Under the pieces are notes generated by a model. The model worked only from the letters and a program-made list of their open reading frames with translations, was not told the DNA's origin and ran no database searches. DNA of 64,000 nucleotides from Bifidobacterium eulemuris. Its GTDB lineage: Bacteria; Actinomycetota; Actinomycetes; Actinomycetales; Bifidobacteriaceae. Both the position numbers and the translations under genes were made by a program. The stretch is from NCBI RefSeq assembly GCF_014898155.1, contig NZ_CP062938.1:1302001-1366000 (forward strand), in the 5' to 3' direction. Of this stretch, positions 8,450 through 20,755 are shown piece by piece; the first letter of the stretch is position 1; each line of letters begins with the position of its first letter.

Positions 8450-9421
8450 TTAGTACATCAGCGTGGCGAGACGGCGGCGAGCCGCGGCAAGACGCGGATC
8501 GGTGGGTTCGGGGATGGCGAAATACTCCAGCAGACGCTGACGCACCGGCTCGATGTCGGCCTTATGCCCGTCGGCAAGAAAGTCCAGCAAACGATCGAAG
8601 GCGTCCTGGATCTGCCCGCCGATCATATCGACGTCGGCGACGGCCAGCTGCGCCTCGACATCGTCGGGAGCGGCGGCGCCGGCGGCGCGCACCTCACGCA
8701 CGTTCGCCGAGCCGGAGCGTGACAGCAGCAGCGCCTTCGCACGTTCGCGCGCGGCCAGCGAGTCCTTCGGGTCGGCCTCCAGCACGCGGGCGTAGGCGTC
8801 GGCCGCGCCGGCATAGTCGCCCTCGCAGGCCAGACGGTAGGCCTCCATATGCTCGGGCGGCACGGCGGCGTCCGCAGCTTCATCGGCCCCCGCAACGCCA
8901 TCAGCACCCGCGTCGGGATCGCCGGAGTACGGCGCGGTGCCGTCCACACCGGACTGGTGCGCCACCTGGATGATTTGCGGCACCACCTGCTCGCACAGCT
9001 GCGTGAGTTCGTCGGCGCTCGGCAGCCCCTGCAGCAACGGCATGGGCCGGCCGCCGATCAGCGCGAACAGGGCGGGCGCGCCCTGCACCTGCAGGGCCTG
9101 CGCGATGGAGGGATTGGCGGCGATATCGATGCGGGACAGCTGGATCAGACCGTTCTGCGCGTTCACCGCGTCGCCGAGCGCGCAGGCCATGTCGAACAGC
9201 CGGTCGTCGGTCGGCACCCACAGCAGCAGCAGGATGGGAAAGGTGGCCGAGGTGGTCACCATCGCCTGGAAGGTGTTCTCGTTGGTGTCGATCACGTAAC
9301 CGCCGGCCGCGGGCGCGCCGCCCGCCTGCCCCGGCTCGGCTTTGACCTGATGTTTGAGCGCCTCCAAATCGACCGCCCCAGCCAACGACACTCCCGGATT
9401 GAATCCCGGCTGACCCGCCAT
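8450..9421 (-). CDS. Thioredoxin-like TPR protein (YbbN-like)
   Basis: The 323-aa protein has a thioredoxin-like fold in the middle (TFPILLLLWVPTD ... RIDIAANPSIAQALQVQGAPALFALIGGRPM) and a C-terminal tetratricopeptide region (YRLACEGDYAGAADAYARVLEADP). The CXXC redox centre is absent, as in the co-chaperone YbbN/CnoX. It probably acts as a chaperone-type holdase in the cytoplasm. ATG 9421 is chosen because AAGG lies 8 nt upstream; a GTG three codons earlier is possible. Confidence 0.8.
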   Translation of the reverse strand: MAGQPGFNPGVSLAGAVDLEALKHQVKAEPGQAGGAPAAGGYVIDTNENTFQAMVTTSATFPILLLLWVPTDDRLFDMACALGDAVNAQNGLIQLSRIDIAANPSIAQALQVQGAPALFALIGGRPMPLLQGLPSADELTQLCEQVVPQIIQVAHQSGVDGTAPYSGDPDAGADGVAGADEAADAAVPPEHMEAYRLACEGDYAGAADAYARVLEADPKDSLAARERAKALLLSRSGSANVREVRAAGAAAPDDVEAQLAVADVDMIGGQIQDAFDRLLDFLADGHKADIEPVRQRLLEYFAIPEPTDPRLAAARRRLATLMY

Positions 9422-9439
9422 ACCACTCACCTTCCATAC

Positions 9440-9474
9440 AAAAACGATGCTGGAACCATCATAGTTCCAGCATC
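9440..9474 (-). terminator. Rho-independent terminator
   Basis: A perfect 11-bp stem (GATGCTGGAAC with GTTCCAGCATC, 7-nt loop) is followed on the minus strand by GTTTTTG. It ends the lipoprotein/membrane-protein operon before the YbbN-like gene. Confidence 0.85.
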
Positions 9475-9496
9475 GTATTGAGCGTTAAGCGTATGA

Positions 9497-10504
9497 CTAC
9501 AGCGCCTCGACCTTCACGGGGTAGCGTTCGGCGCCCACCGCGGTGATCTGCTGGCCGGAATCCTCGCTCGGCACGTACAGCGCCACGACGTTCACATACG
9601 TCACCTTCATGGTGCTGGTGGCCGTACCGTCGCCGAACAGCGCGCGCTCCTCGTCGGAGGCCGGCTGGGATTCGCGCCCCTCGCCCGCCTGCCGCGTCCA
9701 TTCGGAGGCGATGGTCGCCACCACCAGATCGCCGCCCTCGGTGGAGCGCATGATCCACATCTGCTGCGGATCGGCGGTGAAGGTCTGCGTCTGGGTGCCG
9801 TTGTTGCGTTCCATGCCCTCCTGCACGGTGGTCGTCAGCTGGGCGAGCTGCTCGCGGAAGTAGTCGTCCGCGAATTCGGAGGCGTATTCGCTGCTGGAGC
9901 CGTTCTGCAGCACGTCGGCGTAACGCTCCACCGCTTCGGTGGGCGTGGCCACCAGATTCTCGTCCTCCGGGTCGCCCATCTGCGAACCGATTTCGGCGAT
10001 GGCGAATTTCGGCAGCTGCGCGCCGGAGAACAGTCGCGCCACCGCGGTGAGCTTGTAGTTCTCCCGCGCGGAGTTCTGGGTCAGCACCAGCAGACGCATG
10101 GATTGCTGGTCCTCGGTGGTGGTGGTGATGGTGAACACGGAACGCGGCCAGCCGTCGTTCGTGGGGATCACGGTCTGGGAGATATCCGTGGGGATGGTGG
10201 CCTCATCGCGCAGGCTGCCGGTCGTCTGCGCGACGAGGATCTCGCTGGTGCGGATCTGCAGTTCCGGTCCGGAGAGGATCTGGTCGAGCCCGTCGGTGCT
10301 TCTCGCCTCATTGGCCGCGTCCAACGTCTCGAGAATCCTCGTGCGGATCTCCTGTTCCTGCGATTCGGTCAGGTCCGGAGAGACGCTGTCGGAGGACGGG
10401 GCGCTGACCGTGGGCACACGGCCCTCGCACGCGCATAACGACGCCGTCATGGCCACGACGATCGCCGCCGCGGCGCACACCTTACTCAATCGTGTCGCGT
10501 TCAC
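9497..10504 (-). CDS. Hypothetical actinobacterial lipoprotein
   Basis: This 335-aa protein has a signal peptide with lipobox LCAC (Cys26) and a Ser/Thr-rich linker. Its large exported domain shows repeated 'threonine-rich strand' segments (SVFTITTTTEDQQSMRLLVL). I recognise no named function; it resembles a DUF8094-type bifidobacterial protein. The start overlaps the stop of the upstream membrane-protein gene by 4 nt, so the two are translationally coupled and probably act together at the cell surface. Confidence 0.75.
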   Translation of the reverse strand: MNATRLSKVCAAAAIVVAMTASLCACEGRVPTVSAPSSDSVSPDLTESQEQEIRTRILETLDAANEARSTDGLDQILSGPELQIRTSEILVAQTTGSLRDEATIPTDISQTVIPTNDGWPRSVFTITTTTEDQQSMRLLVLTQNSARENYKLTAVARLFSGAQLPKFAIAEIGSQMGDPEDENLVATPTEAVERYADVLQNGSSSEYASEFADDYFREQLAQLTTTVQEGMERNNGTQTQTFTADPQQMWIMRSTEGGDLVVATIASEWTRQAGEGRESQPASDEERALFGDGTATSTMKVTYVNVVALYVPSEDSGQQITAVGAERYPVKVEAL

Positions 10505-11754
10505 TGTTCCTCCTGGGTTTCGGTGCCGCTCGGCTCGGACTGGTCGCTTTCGGTGCCGCTTGGATCGGGCGCGTCCCCGGTTCCAGCGGAGCCACCGGCC
10601 GGCGCGGCCGATTCCTCGACGCCGCCCACCTCTTGGGCGAGACGCGCGAAATACGCCTGCAGCTCGTCCGTGCTGATCACCGACGTGGCGGCGGCATCCG
10701 CGGGAAGGCTTTCGCTGTTGGAGTCGGGCAGGATCGCGCCATCGGACGGCGGCACGGCGCCGTTCTGCTGGTCCGCAACCAGATTGCGGGCCGTGGGGTC
10801 GACGATGGTCGGCGTGGCCGGCGCGGCCGGCGATTCGCTCGCCACGGTGGCGCCGCCGCCATGGCGGGCGTGGCGACGGCGGCTTTTCTTGCCGCTGAAC
10901 ATCTTCGATACCGACGCGGCGGATGTGGAGAGGGTTCCGGCGACCGCCGCGCCGATGGTCACCTCTTCAGCCGTCGCCGAAGCGGCCGCAGCGGCGACGC
11001 CGACGCCTTCCGCGGCACCGGAGACACCGGAAGCACCGGAGGCAGCGGCCTCGGCGGCCTTCTTCGCGCTCTTGCGACGCTTGCTCGGATCCATCGCGAA
11101 CACCGAGGCGGAGAGCACGGCGAAGATCACGCACAGACCGCCCACAAAATAGAACGGCATGGCGAAATCAGGCACATTCTGTCGGGTCCAATCCAGCGAT
11201 ACCGTCGCGCCGGATTCCTCACCCAAATCGATGATCGCAACCTGCGTCTCGCCGGCGTCACGCGCACGCACGCTCACCGAACCCGTATCGCATGAGACAT
11301 CGGTCCACATATCCGAGTCTTCGAACGCGACGGAGGAGTCGGATTCGTCGGCGGCGTCCCCCTGGGCCCCGGTCTCCTGCGTCGACAGCTCGGTCCAGTC
11401 GGTCAGCCCGGTCACCCGCGTGTAATCATTGCCGGACAGCCATCCGACGACGTCCTTGGCGGAGCCCAGCGCCACGCATACCTCCTGTGAGGAGTCCGAC
11501 GCTTCGACGTTCACCCGCACGTCGGAATCCACCAGCGGCAGCACCCCCGGATCGGTGATGATGTATCGGGTGCCCGAAACCCGCGTGGAGGCCTCGATCT
11601 GGGCGCTTGGCTTCCATACGGTGGCGTTCATCACGCCCAATACCACGGCCGCTACCGCAAGCAGGCCGAAGATGGGCGTCACCACACCTCGCATGAACAT
11701 GGCATGACGCGTGGGACGCTTGGCGTCCGCGTTTTCTTGTTCTTCAACACTCAT
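10501..11754 (-). CDS. Hypothetical membrane protein with two TM helices
   Basis: The 417-aa protein has a transmembrane helix near residues 20-45, an exported domain of about 150 residues containing two cysteines (EVCVALGS and DVSCDTGS), and a second helix (FYFVGGLCVIFAVLSASVFA). A long low-complexity cytoplasmic tail rich in Ala, Pro, Ser and Glu follows, with basic patches. I do not recognise a family function. It is the first gene of a two-gene operon with the lipoprotein. A TAGAAT hexamer lies 9 nt before the ATG, indicating a very short or absent leader. Confidence 0.75.
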   Translation of the reverse strand: MSVEEQENADAKRPTRHAMFMRGVVTPIFGLLAVAAVVLGVMNATVWKPSAQIEASTRVSGTRYIITDPGVLPLVDSDVRVNVEASDSSQEVCVALGSAKDVVGWLSGNDYTRVTGLTDWTELSTQETGAQGDAADESDSSVAFEDSDMWTDVSCDTGSVSVRARDAGETQVAIIDLGEESGATVSLDWTRQNVPDFAMPFYFVGGLCVIFAVLSASVFAMDPSKRRKSAKKAAEAAASGASGVSGAAEGVGVAAAAASATAEEVTIGAAVAGTLSTSAASVSKMFSGKKSRRRHARHGGGATVASESPAAPATPTIVDPTARNLVADQQNGAVPPSDGAILPDSNSESLPADAAATSVISTDELQAYFARLAQEVGGVEESAAPAGGSAGTGDAPDPSGTESDQSEPSGTETQEEQ

Positions 11755-11834
11755 AACGGCACCATTCTACAATCTTCACCTGTTGATTACCTAGACGCGG
11801 GAAAAATCAGGGTTTACGGCTACTGTGGTGGGTT

Positions 11835-12794
11835 ATGCGCAATTCTGTATTCCGTGTCGCGGCCAAGATGACGGCCGCCATTGCATCCTTGGCCTTGTGC
11901 CTGACCATGTCCGCATGCTCCGACAGCTCGGACTCCGACGATTCCGCCTCATCGTCGGACGCGAACCAGATCGCGGGCATCACCGCCACCGGCGAGCTCG
12001 GCGAGAAGCCGACCATCAAACTGCACACCCCGATGTCCGTGGAGGACGGGGCATACTCCATACTGCAGGAAGGCGATGGCGAAACCGTCGAGGACGGCGA
12101 CCGCGTCTGCGCCCAGGGTGTGGCCATCAACGTCGAGGATGGCTCCGAACTGATGAGCACCTGGGAGGACGACACCCCCGACTGCTCGATCCTCGTCGAT
12201 TCCGACTACCTCTCCTCCACCTACTACGACGTGCTCAAGGGGCAGCCGATCAACACCACCGTGGCGTTCGGCATCAACGAGAACTCCTCCAGCTCCTCGA
12301 GCTCCACCGTCTCCTCGTACATCATGGCGCTGACGCTGGTCTCCAAGTCGCGCGACCTCGAGAAGGCCACCGGCGAGGAGGTCACCGACGTGCCCGCAGA
12401 TCTGCCGAAGGTGACGCGCGACGAGGACGGCAAGCCCTCCATCGATATGAACGGCCAGGGCGCGGTCGACGAGCTTATCGCGCAGACGCTGATCAAGGGC
12501 GACGGCGAAACCCTCACCGACTCCAGCACGGCCGTGGTCAAATACACCGGCTGGCTGACGGACGGCACGCAGTTCGATTCCTCCTGGGATCGCGGCACCA
12601 CCTTCGACGCCGACCTCTCCTCCTCCGGCTCGATCATCCAGGGTTGGAAGGATGGTCTGATCGGCCAGACCGTCGGTTCGCAGGTGCTGCTGGTCATCCC
12701 CGCCGATCTGGCGTACGGCGACAGCGGCAGCGGCGACACCATCCCCGGCGGCGCCACGATCGTGTTCGTGGTCGATATCGTCGCGGCGTACTGA
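11835..12794 (+). CDS. FKBP-type peptidyl-prolyl isomerase, lipoprotein
   Basis: The 319-aa protein has a signal peptide with lipobox MSAC (Cys28), a Ser/Asp-rich linker, a first degenerate FKBP-like half and a C-terminal FKBP domain (VVKYTGWLTDGTQFDSSWDRG ... VIPADLAYGDSG ... FVVDIV). It should catalyse proline isomerisation of secreted proteins outside the membrane. The -10 TACTGT (11821-11826) lies 8 nt before the ATG, so the mRNA is probably leaderless. It diverges from the membrane-protein gene only 80 bp away. Confidence 0.9.
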   Translation: MRNSVFRVAAKMTAAIASLALCLTMSACSDSSDSDDSASSSDANQIAGITATGELGEKPTIKLHTPMSVEDGAYSILQEGDGETVEDGDRVCAQGVAINVEDGSELMSTWEDDTPDCSILVDSDYLSSTYYDVLKGQPINTTVAFGINENSSSSSSSTVSSYIMALTLVSKSRDLEKATGEEVTDVPADLPKVTRDEDGKPSIDMNGQGAVDELIAQTLIKGDGETLTDSSTAVVKYTGWLTDGTQFDSSWDRGTTFDADLSSSGSIIQGWKDGLIGQTVGSQVLLVIPADLAYGDSGSGDTIPGGATIVFVVDIVAAY

Positions 12795-12816
12795 TCCCTC
12801 CGTCGCATCTCACATA

Positions 12817-12866
12817 CGAAGGCCCGGCCATCGAGCGGTGATGAACCGCCGATGCCCGGGCCTTCG
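12817..12866 (+). terminator. Hairpin after the FKBP gene
   Basis: CGAAGGCCCGG and CCGGGCCTTCG form a long stem with an inner GCGGT/ACCGC stem. It sits between convergent genes and may end both transcripts, although no long T-run follows. Confidence 0.7.
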
Positions 12867-12894
12867 TCATAAATCGTGTCCGTTCAACTTGAAC

Positions 12895-13599
12895 TCAGAA
12901 CAGGCGCAGGGAGTCGTCCTCGGTGCCTTTCATCTCGTCGTAGTCGAGCAGCAGGCAGGTGAAGCCGCGGTCTTTGGCCAGCACCTGCGCCTGCGGGGTG
13001 ATGGTCTGCGCGGCGAAGATGCCGCGCACGGGTGCCAGCAGCGGATCGCGGTTGAGCAGCTCGCAGTAGCGGGTGAGCTGCTCCACGCCGTCGATGCCGC
13101 CGTTGCGTTTGATCTCGATGGCCACATGCTCGCCGTTCGCGTCGATGGCCATGATGTCGACCGGGCCGATCGCGGTGGGATATTCACGGCGCACCAGTCG
13201 CGCGCCTTCGCCGATGCGTTCGATCTGCTCGGCCAGATAGCGCTGCAGATGGTCCTCGACGCCGTCCTTGATCAGCCCCGGATCCTCGCCCAAGTCGTAG
13301 GTCTCGTCGGAGTAGATGTGCTGCAGCGTCACCTCGAGCACATCGCTGGATTTGTCGGCGCAGACGCGCAGCACCTTCTCGGGTGCGGGCGTGTCCACAT
13401 CCGCGTCGGCATTGTCCGGCGTGATGTCCTTCAGGGTGCAGGGCGCGCTCATCCAGTTAAGCGGCTTGTAGGAGCCCAGTTCCGAGAAGATCAACAGGCT
13501 GTTGTCGGCCTTGATCAGCAGCACGCGGCGCGCCAAAGGCAGCGAGGCGTTCAATCGTCCGGTGTATTCCGCACGGCAGTCAGCAACAAGTATTCGCAC
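12895..13599 (-). CDS. nucS: Mismatch-specific endonuclease NucS
   Basis: The protein cleaves mismatched DNA and provides non-canonical mismatch repair in actinobacteria and archaea lacking MutS/MutL. The C-terminal nuclease core is visible (GPVDIMAIDANGEHVAIEIKRNGGIDGVEQLTRY, with Asp, Glu and Lys of a PD-(D/E)XK fold). I choose GTG 13599 (MRILVADC), which matches the family start and has TACAGT 8 nt upstream, indicating a leaderless mRNA. The provided longer frame begins two codons earlier at TTG. Confidence 0.95.
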   Translation of the reverse strand: MRILVADCRAEYTGRLNASLPLARRVLLIKADNSLLIFSELGSYKPLNWMSAPCTLKDITPDNADADVDTPAPEKVLRVCADKSSDVLEVTLQHIYSDETYDLGEDPGLIKDGVEDHLQRYLAEQIERIGEGARLVRREYPTAIGPVDIMAIDANGEHVAIEIKRNGGIDGVEQLTRYCELLNRDPLLAPVRGIFAAQTITPQAQVLAKDRGFTCLLLDYDEMKGTEDDSLRLF

Positions 13600-13644
13600 G
13601 GCCAACCACTGTAGCGCATCCCCTGCCGTTCAACAGAAAGGCGT

Positions 13645-13692
13645 CAAAGATCCTTGCGCCTCGCCGCGCTCACTTCCGCTCAGGATGACGAA
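13645..13692. repeat. Dispersed repeat copy
   Basis: AAAGATCCTTGCG...CTTCCGCTCAGGATGACG is related to the intergenic repeat at 4063-4190 and 61283-61325. Confidence 0.4.
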
Positions 13693-13709
13693 TGGACGGG
13701 GAAATGCAA

Positions 13710-13747
13710 AAGCGGGGTCTCGCTCGGTATGGAGTGAGACCCCGCTT
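13710..13747 (-). terminator. Terminator of the ATP synthase operon
   Basis: A 12-bp stem AAGCGGGGTCTC/GAGACCCCGCTT lies just after atpC on the minus strand, followed by a T-rich stretch (TTTTGCATTT). Confidence 0.85.
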
Positions 13748-13765
13748 GGGAGATGAGAAGGCGCG

Positions 13766-14076
13766 CTACTGCTGCTCGGTGGTGGTGTACACCACATCGT
13801 GTCCGCGCTCGACGGCCACGGTGAGTTTGTTCGAGTCGAAGGAGATGAATCCGTCGTTCACGTCGAACATATGCAGGTCGTCATCGGGCTCGACCACGGT
13901 GACCCGTCCCTGCTTGATCAGCGTCAGTATCGGCTCGTGGTTCGGCAGGATGCCCATGCCGCCTTCGGAGGCGGGAATGGTCACGCTCACCGCCTCGCCG
14001 CACCACACGGGATGGTCGGCGGCGACGATGTTCACCCGCATCGTGGTCTTGCCTGCGCTCTGATCCGAACCCGTCA

Positions 14077-14077
<1 letters not shown>
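13766..14077 (-). CDS. atpC: ATP synthase epsilon subunit
   Basis: This 103-aa protein is the epsilon subunit of the F1 central stalk, coupling rotation and inhibiting ATP hydrolysis. The beta-sandwich pattern is present (VNIVAADHPVWCGEAVSVTIPASEGGMGILPNHEPILTLIKQG shortened here to its key parts VWCGEA, GGMGILPNHEP). It is short, ending soon after the sandwich, so the C-terminal helical hairpin seen in E. coli is missing. ATG 14077 overlaps the atpD stop by one base (TGATG). Confidence 0.95.
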
Positions 14078-16487
<2,410 letters not shown>

Positions 16488-16490
16488 AGG

Positions 16491-18119
16491 TTACTTCTCC
16501 CCCGCCACGATCGTCTCCTGGTCGACCGGAGTGTCCTGCCTGACCTCGGGCTTCTTGTCCACCAGCGGCTTGCCGGCGGTGGAGACGAAGGTCTCGCGGT
16601 AGGCGTCCACGGCCTTGTCGAGCGCCGCTTCGGTCTCCGCGGTGAAGGCCTCGGTTTCGCGGATGGTCTTGAGGATGTCGGTGTTGTGCTCCAGATAGTC
16701 GAGCAGTCCCTGCTCGAAGGGCAGCACGTCGGCCAGATCAAGGTCGTCGAGCTTGCCGTTCGTGCCGGTCCACACCGAAACCACTTCCTGCTCCATGGAG
16801 TACGGGCTGAACTGCGGCTGCTTGAGCAGCTCGGTCAGATGCGCGCCACGGGTCAGCTGGGCCTTCGAGGCCGCGTCCAGATCGGAGGCGAACATGGCGA
16901 AGGATTCCAGCGAGCGGTACTGCGCCAGCGAGATCTTCAGCGTGCCGGAGACCTTCTTAAGCGCCTTGGTCTGCGCGGCGCCGCCGACTCGGGACACGGA
17001 GATGCCCACGTCCACGGCCGGACGCTGGTTCGCGTTGAACAGGTCGGACTGCAGGAAGATCTGGCCGTCGGTGATGGAGATCACGTTGGTCGGAATGTAC
17101 GCGGATACGTCGTTCGCCTTGGTCTCGACGATCGGCAGACCGGTCATCGAACCGCCGCCGAGATCGTCGGAGACCTTCGCGCAGCGTTCGAGAAGACGGG
17201 AGTGCAGGTAGAACACGTCGCCCGGGTAGGCCTCGCGCCCCGGCGGGCGGCGCAGCAGCAGCGAGATCGAACGGTAGGCCTCGGCCTGCTTCGACAGATC
17301 GTCGAAGACGATGAGCACGTGCTTGCCGTTGTACATCCAGTGCTGGCCGATGGCCGAACCGGTGTAGGGGGCGATGTACTTGAAGCCGGCGGAATCGGAG
17401 GCCGGGGAAGCCACGATCGTGGTGTATTCCATGGCGCCGGAGTCGATCAGGCTCTGCTTGACCGAGGCGATGGTGGAGCCCTTCTGGCCGACCGCCACGT
17501 AGATGCAGCGCACCTGCTTCTTCGGGTCGCCGGACTCCCAGTTGGCCTTCTGGTTGATAATGGTGTCGATCGCGATGGCGGTTTTGCCGGTCTGGCGGTC
17601 GCCGATGATGAGCTGGCGCTGTCCGCGGCCGATCGGGGTCATCGCGTCGATGGCCTTCAGGCCGGTCGACAGCGGCTCGTCCACCGGATGGCGGTGCATC
17701 ACGTCCGGGGCCTGGGCCTCGAGGATGCGGCGTCCCTCGCTTTTGATCTCGCCCAATCCGTCGATCGGGTTGCCCAGCGGGTCCACGACGCGGCCCAGAT
17801 AGCCGTCGCCGACGGGCACGGAAAGCACTTCGCCGGTGCGGCGCACTTCCTGGCCCTCTTCGATGCCCGCGTAATCGCCGAGGATAACCACGCCGATCTC
17901 ACGAGCGTCCAGGTTGAACGCCAGACCAAGCGTGCCGTCCTCGAAGGTCAGCAGCTCGTTGGCCATGCAACCAGGCAGACCCGTCACGTGCGCAATGCCG
18001 TCGCCGGCCGTGGCGACATAGCCCACCTCCTGGGTGGGGGTGTCGCTCGGCTTGTACGACTCGACGAACTCGTCGAGCGCCTTGCGTATCGAGGCGGGAT
18101 CGATGGTCAGTTCTGCCAT
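16491..18119 (-). CDS. atpA: ATP synthase alpha subunit
   Basis: The 542-aa non-catalytic F1 subunit has Walker A GDRQTGKT, the segment [22 protein letters not shown], and the C-terminal domain. The start ATG 18119 is selected because AAGGAG lies 5 nt upstream; the frame also offers a GTG two codons earlier. It sits between atpH and atpG in the standard order. Confidence 0.99.
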   Translation of the reverse strand: MAELTIDPASIRKALDEFVESYKPSDTPTQEVGYVATAGDGIAHVTGLPGCMANELLTFEDGTLGLAFNLDAREIGVVILGDYAGIEEGQEVRRTGEVLSVPVGDGYLGRVVDPLGNPIDGLGEIKSEGRRILEAQAPDVMHRHPVDEPLSTGLKAIDAMTPIGRGQRQLIIGDRQTGKTAIAIDTIINQKANWESGDPKKQVRCIYVAVGQKGSTIASVKQSLIDSGAMEYTTIVASPASDSAGFKYIAPYTGSAIGQHWMYNGKHVLIVFDDLSKQAEAYRSISLLLRRPPGREAYPGDVFYLHSRLLERCAKVSDDLGGGSMTGLPIVETKANDVSAYIPTNVISITDGQIFLQSDLFNANQRPAVDVGISVSRVGGAAQTKALKKVSGTLKISLAQYRSLESFAMFASDLDAASKAQLTRGAHLTELLKQPQFSPYSMEQEVVSVWTGTNGKLDDLDLADVLPFEQGLLDYLEHNTDILKTIRETEAFTAETEAALDKAVDAYRETFVSTAGKPLVDKKPEVRQDTPVDQETIVAGEK

Positions 18120-18167
18120 GATCACTCCTTCTGATTGATTGTTTCGTAAATAAGTCTTCAGTGCCGG

Positions 18168-18989
18168 TCAGGCCGCCACGGCCCTGTGCAGGTGCTGCAG
18201 CTGCGCGACCACGGTGTTGTCCGTGACCTCGTCGCCCACCTGGACACGCATGCCGCCGATCACCGTGGGATCCACCACCGAGTTGATATGCACCGGATGG
18301 CCGGTTTTCTCGGAGTAGACGTCGGTCAGCCGCTGGATCTGCTCCTCGCTCAGGGCGACGGCCGTGGTCACGGTGACCATGGATTCGCCCATATGGCGCG
18401 AGAACTTGTTGATCAGCCACTGGATCGTCTCCAGATAGCGACGGTTGCGCAGATTGCAGGTGGCATGCTCGGCCAGACGCATCGTGATCTTGCTGAATCC
18501 CTGATCGCCGATCAGGGAGAACAGCAGCTTGATGCGCGCTTCGGCGGGCACGTTCGCGTCATAGAGCTTGGAACGCACCACGGGCAGGTTGAGCAGCGCC
18601 GAATGCAGCTGCGCCAACTCGATCGACACCTGCAGGGTGGCGTCGGTGGCGTCGGCGTAGTACATCATGCCGTCCACGGCGAAATCCTCCACCGCGTTGG
18701 CGATGTCGGAGACGCGGCTCCACTTGCGGGCGACCAGATCGTTCATGATCGTCATCGTCATCTCGTGCGCCTGATCGCCCAGAATCGTCCTGAGCACGGC
18801 CTCCTTGTCGGCGACCGGTCGGGACGGATCGGTGAGCGCGCGTTCGAGATGGATGTCATGGTCCAGCACGTTCGTGATGGTGAAGAGCTCGTTGCCAATG
18901 CGCCACGCCTCTTCACGGGTGTCGCGAAGACGCGGGGCCAGCGAGTCACGCGACTCGCGATCGGCGATACGTGATGCCTCTCCTCGCAT
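18168..18989 (-). CDS. atpH: ATP synthase delta subunit
   Basis: This 273-aa stator protein joins F1 to subunit b. The C-terminal delta domain is clear (VTTAVALSEEQIQRLTDVYSEKTG, HINSVVDPTVIGGMRVQVGDEV). Actinobacterial delta subunits are longer than the 177-aa E. coli protein, and this one fits that size. GGGAGGTGA precedes the ATG. Confidence 0.97.
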   Translation of the reverse strand: MRGEASRIADRESRDSLAPRLRDTREEAWRIGNELFTITNVLDHDIHLERALTDPSRPVADKEAVLRTILGDQAHEMTMTIMNDLVARKWSRVSDIANAVEDFAVDGMMYYADATDATLQVSIELAQLHSALLNLPVVRSKLYDANVPAEARIKLLFSLIGDQGFSKITMRLAEHATCNLRNRRYLETIQWLINKFSRHMGESMVTVTTAVALSEEQIQRLTDVYSEKTGHPVHINSVVDPTVIGGMRVQVGDEVTDNTVVAQLQHLHRAVAA

Positions 18990-19030
18990 GTCTCACCTCC
19001 CTTTCTTTGCGTTTGACTTGCGAGCCACTG

Positions 19031-19549
19031 TCACTTCTTGCTCATGCCGTCGATCATCGAGTCGATCATCGAGCTCTGCACGGCCTCGTCCTCCAGCTTG
19101 GCACCGAGGATCTTGCCGGCCAGAGCCGTGGCCAGCACGCCGACCTCGCCTTTGAGCGAGACCAGGGCCTGCTGCTGCTGCGATTCGATGGAGCGCTGGG
19201 CGTTGGCCATGATCTGCGCCGCGTCGGTTTCGGCGCGGGCGCGGGCGTCGGCGATGATGTGCGAGGCTTCGGCGCGGGCGTCGTCGCGGATCTTCGAGGC
19301 TTCGACGCGGGCGGTGCTCAGCTTGTTCTCGTACTGCTCCTTGGCGGCGTTGGCTTCGAGCTGGGCCTGTTCGGCCTTCTCGATGCCGCCTTGGATCTTC
19401 TCGGCGCGCTCATCGAACACGGCCTGGAACTTCGGCATGAAGAACTTGTAGAAGAACACCGCGATGATCACCAGAATGATCAGCGACCACACGATGTCGT
19501 AGACCTTGGGGATGAACAGCGCGATGCCGCTCTCTTCCGCAATAGTCAT
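19031..19549 (-). CDS. atpF: ATP synthase b subunit
   Basis: The 172-aa stator stalk protein has one N-terminal membrane helix (VYDIVWSLIILVIIAVFFYKF) followed by a long charged helix, typical of subunit b (FDERAEKIQGGIEKAEQAQLEANAAK region, then DARAEASHIIADARARAE). An AAAGGAG site precedes the ATG. Confidence 0.98.
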   Translation of the reverse strand: MTIAEESGIALFIPKVYDIVWSLIILVIIAVFFYKFFMPKFQAVFDERAEKIQGGIEKAEQAQLEANAAKEQYENKLSTARVEASKIRDDARAEASHIIADARARAETDAAQIMANAQRSIESQQQQALVSLKGEVGVLATALAGKILGAKLEDEAVQSSMIDSMIDGMSKK

Positions 19550-19638
19550 GTCGTTCTCCTTTCGTTGGCTTGGAATCTTCCCTGAGTGCGCCGCATGCCG
19601 CCCACAGCGTGTGGGGATTCACGCACGCGGCGGAAGTC

Positions 19639-19896
<258 letters not shown>

Positions 19897-19939
19897 TTAC
19901 GAAGGAAATCTTGATGGGTGTTGTCGGTCCCGCGAGGCG

Positions 19940-20755
19940 TTACTCGTCTTCGGGGAAGCTCATATTGATGTAGGCGGTGGTCAGCATCGAGAAGATGAAG
20001 GCCTGCAGGGCGGCGACCAGCATCTCGAAGAGGGTCATCGCGAAGCCCGCCGCGAAGGTGCCGACGCCGAGGAAGGCGAGCGCCTTGTCGGGCGATTCAA
20101 TCAGGAACCACTGGGTCGCCGCGAGACACAGCGCCACGATGATGTGGCCGGAAACCATGTTCGCGAACAGTCGGATGGTCAGAGAGAACGGACGGATGAT
20201 CAGCAGCTCGAGCAGCTGGATCGGGGCGAGCAGCACGTAGATCGGCGCGGGAACGCCCTTGGGGAACATCTCGTCGCGCAGGAAGTGCAGCAGGCCCTTC
20301 TCACGGGCGGCGGCGATCCAGTACTGCACGAAGCACCAGCCGGCGAACACCAGCGGCATGGTGATGGTGGCGGTGGCGGCGATATTCGCGCCGGGGATGA
20401 TGCCGCACAGGTTGAACACGAGAATCGAGAGGAACATGGCGGTGATCATCGGCACATAGCGCTTGCCACGTTCCTCGCCCATCACCTGGTAGACGATGTT
20501 GTAGCGCACGAAGTCCAGCACCCACTCGACGGCGGCCTGCCAGCGGCCGGGGATGAGCTTGACCCGCGACGCGGTGATGCCGAGCACCACCAGCAGCAGC
20601 ACGGTGGCGATGACGCGCACCATGATGATGCGGTCCATGGCGAACGGTGTGCCCTCGAACAGAATCTCCGGCAGCAGGAAATCGCCGATGCCGGGAAGCT
20701 CCATCTCCTCCGCGGCCAGAGTGACCCCGGACCCCAAGGTTTCGATCATGCTCAC
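19940..20755 (-). CDS. atpB: ATP synthase a subunit
   Basis: The 271-aa membrane subunit carries the proton half-channels. The conserved Arg-containing helix (ELLIIRPFSLTIRLFANMVSGH) and the last helices (LVAALQAFIFSMLTTAYI) are visible. It is the first gene of the operon, with a strong AGGAGG ribosome site. No atpI homologue precedes it. Confidence 0.98.
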   Translation of the reverse strand: MSMIETLGSGVTLAAEEMELPGIGDFLLPEILFEGTPFAMDRIIMVRVIATVLLLVVLGITASRVKLIPGRWQAAVEWVLDFVRYNIVYQVMGEERGKRYVPMITAMFLSILVFNLCGIIPGANIAATATITMPLVFAGWCFVQYWIAAAREKGLLHFLRDEMFPKGVPAPIYVLLAPIQLLELLIIRPFSLTIRLFANMVSGHIIVALCLAATQWFLIESPDKALAFLGVGTFAAGFAMTLFEMLVAALQAFIFSMLTTAYINMSFPEDE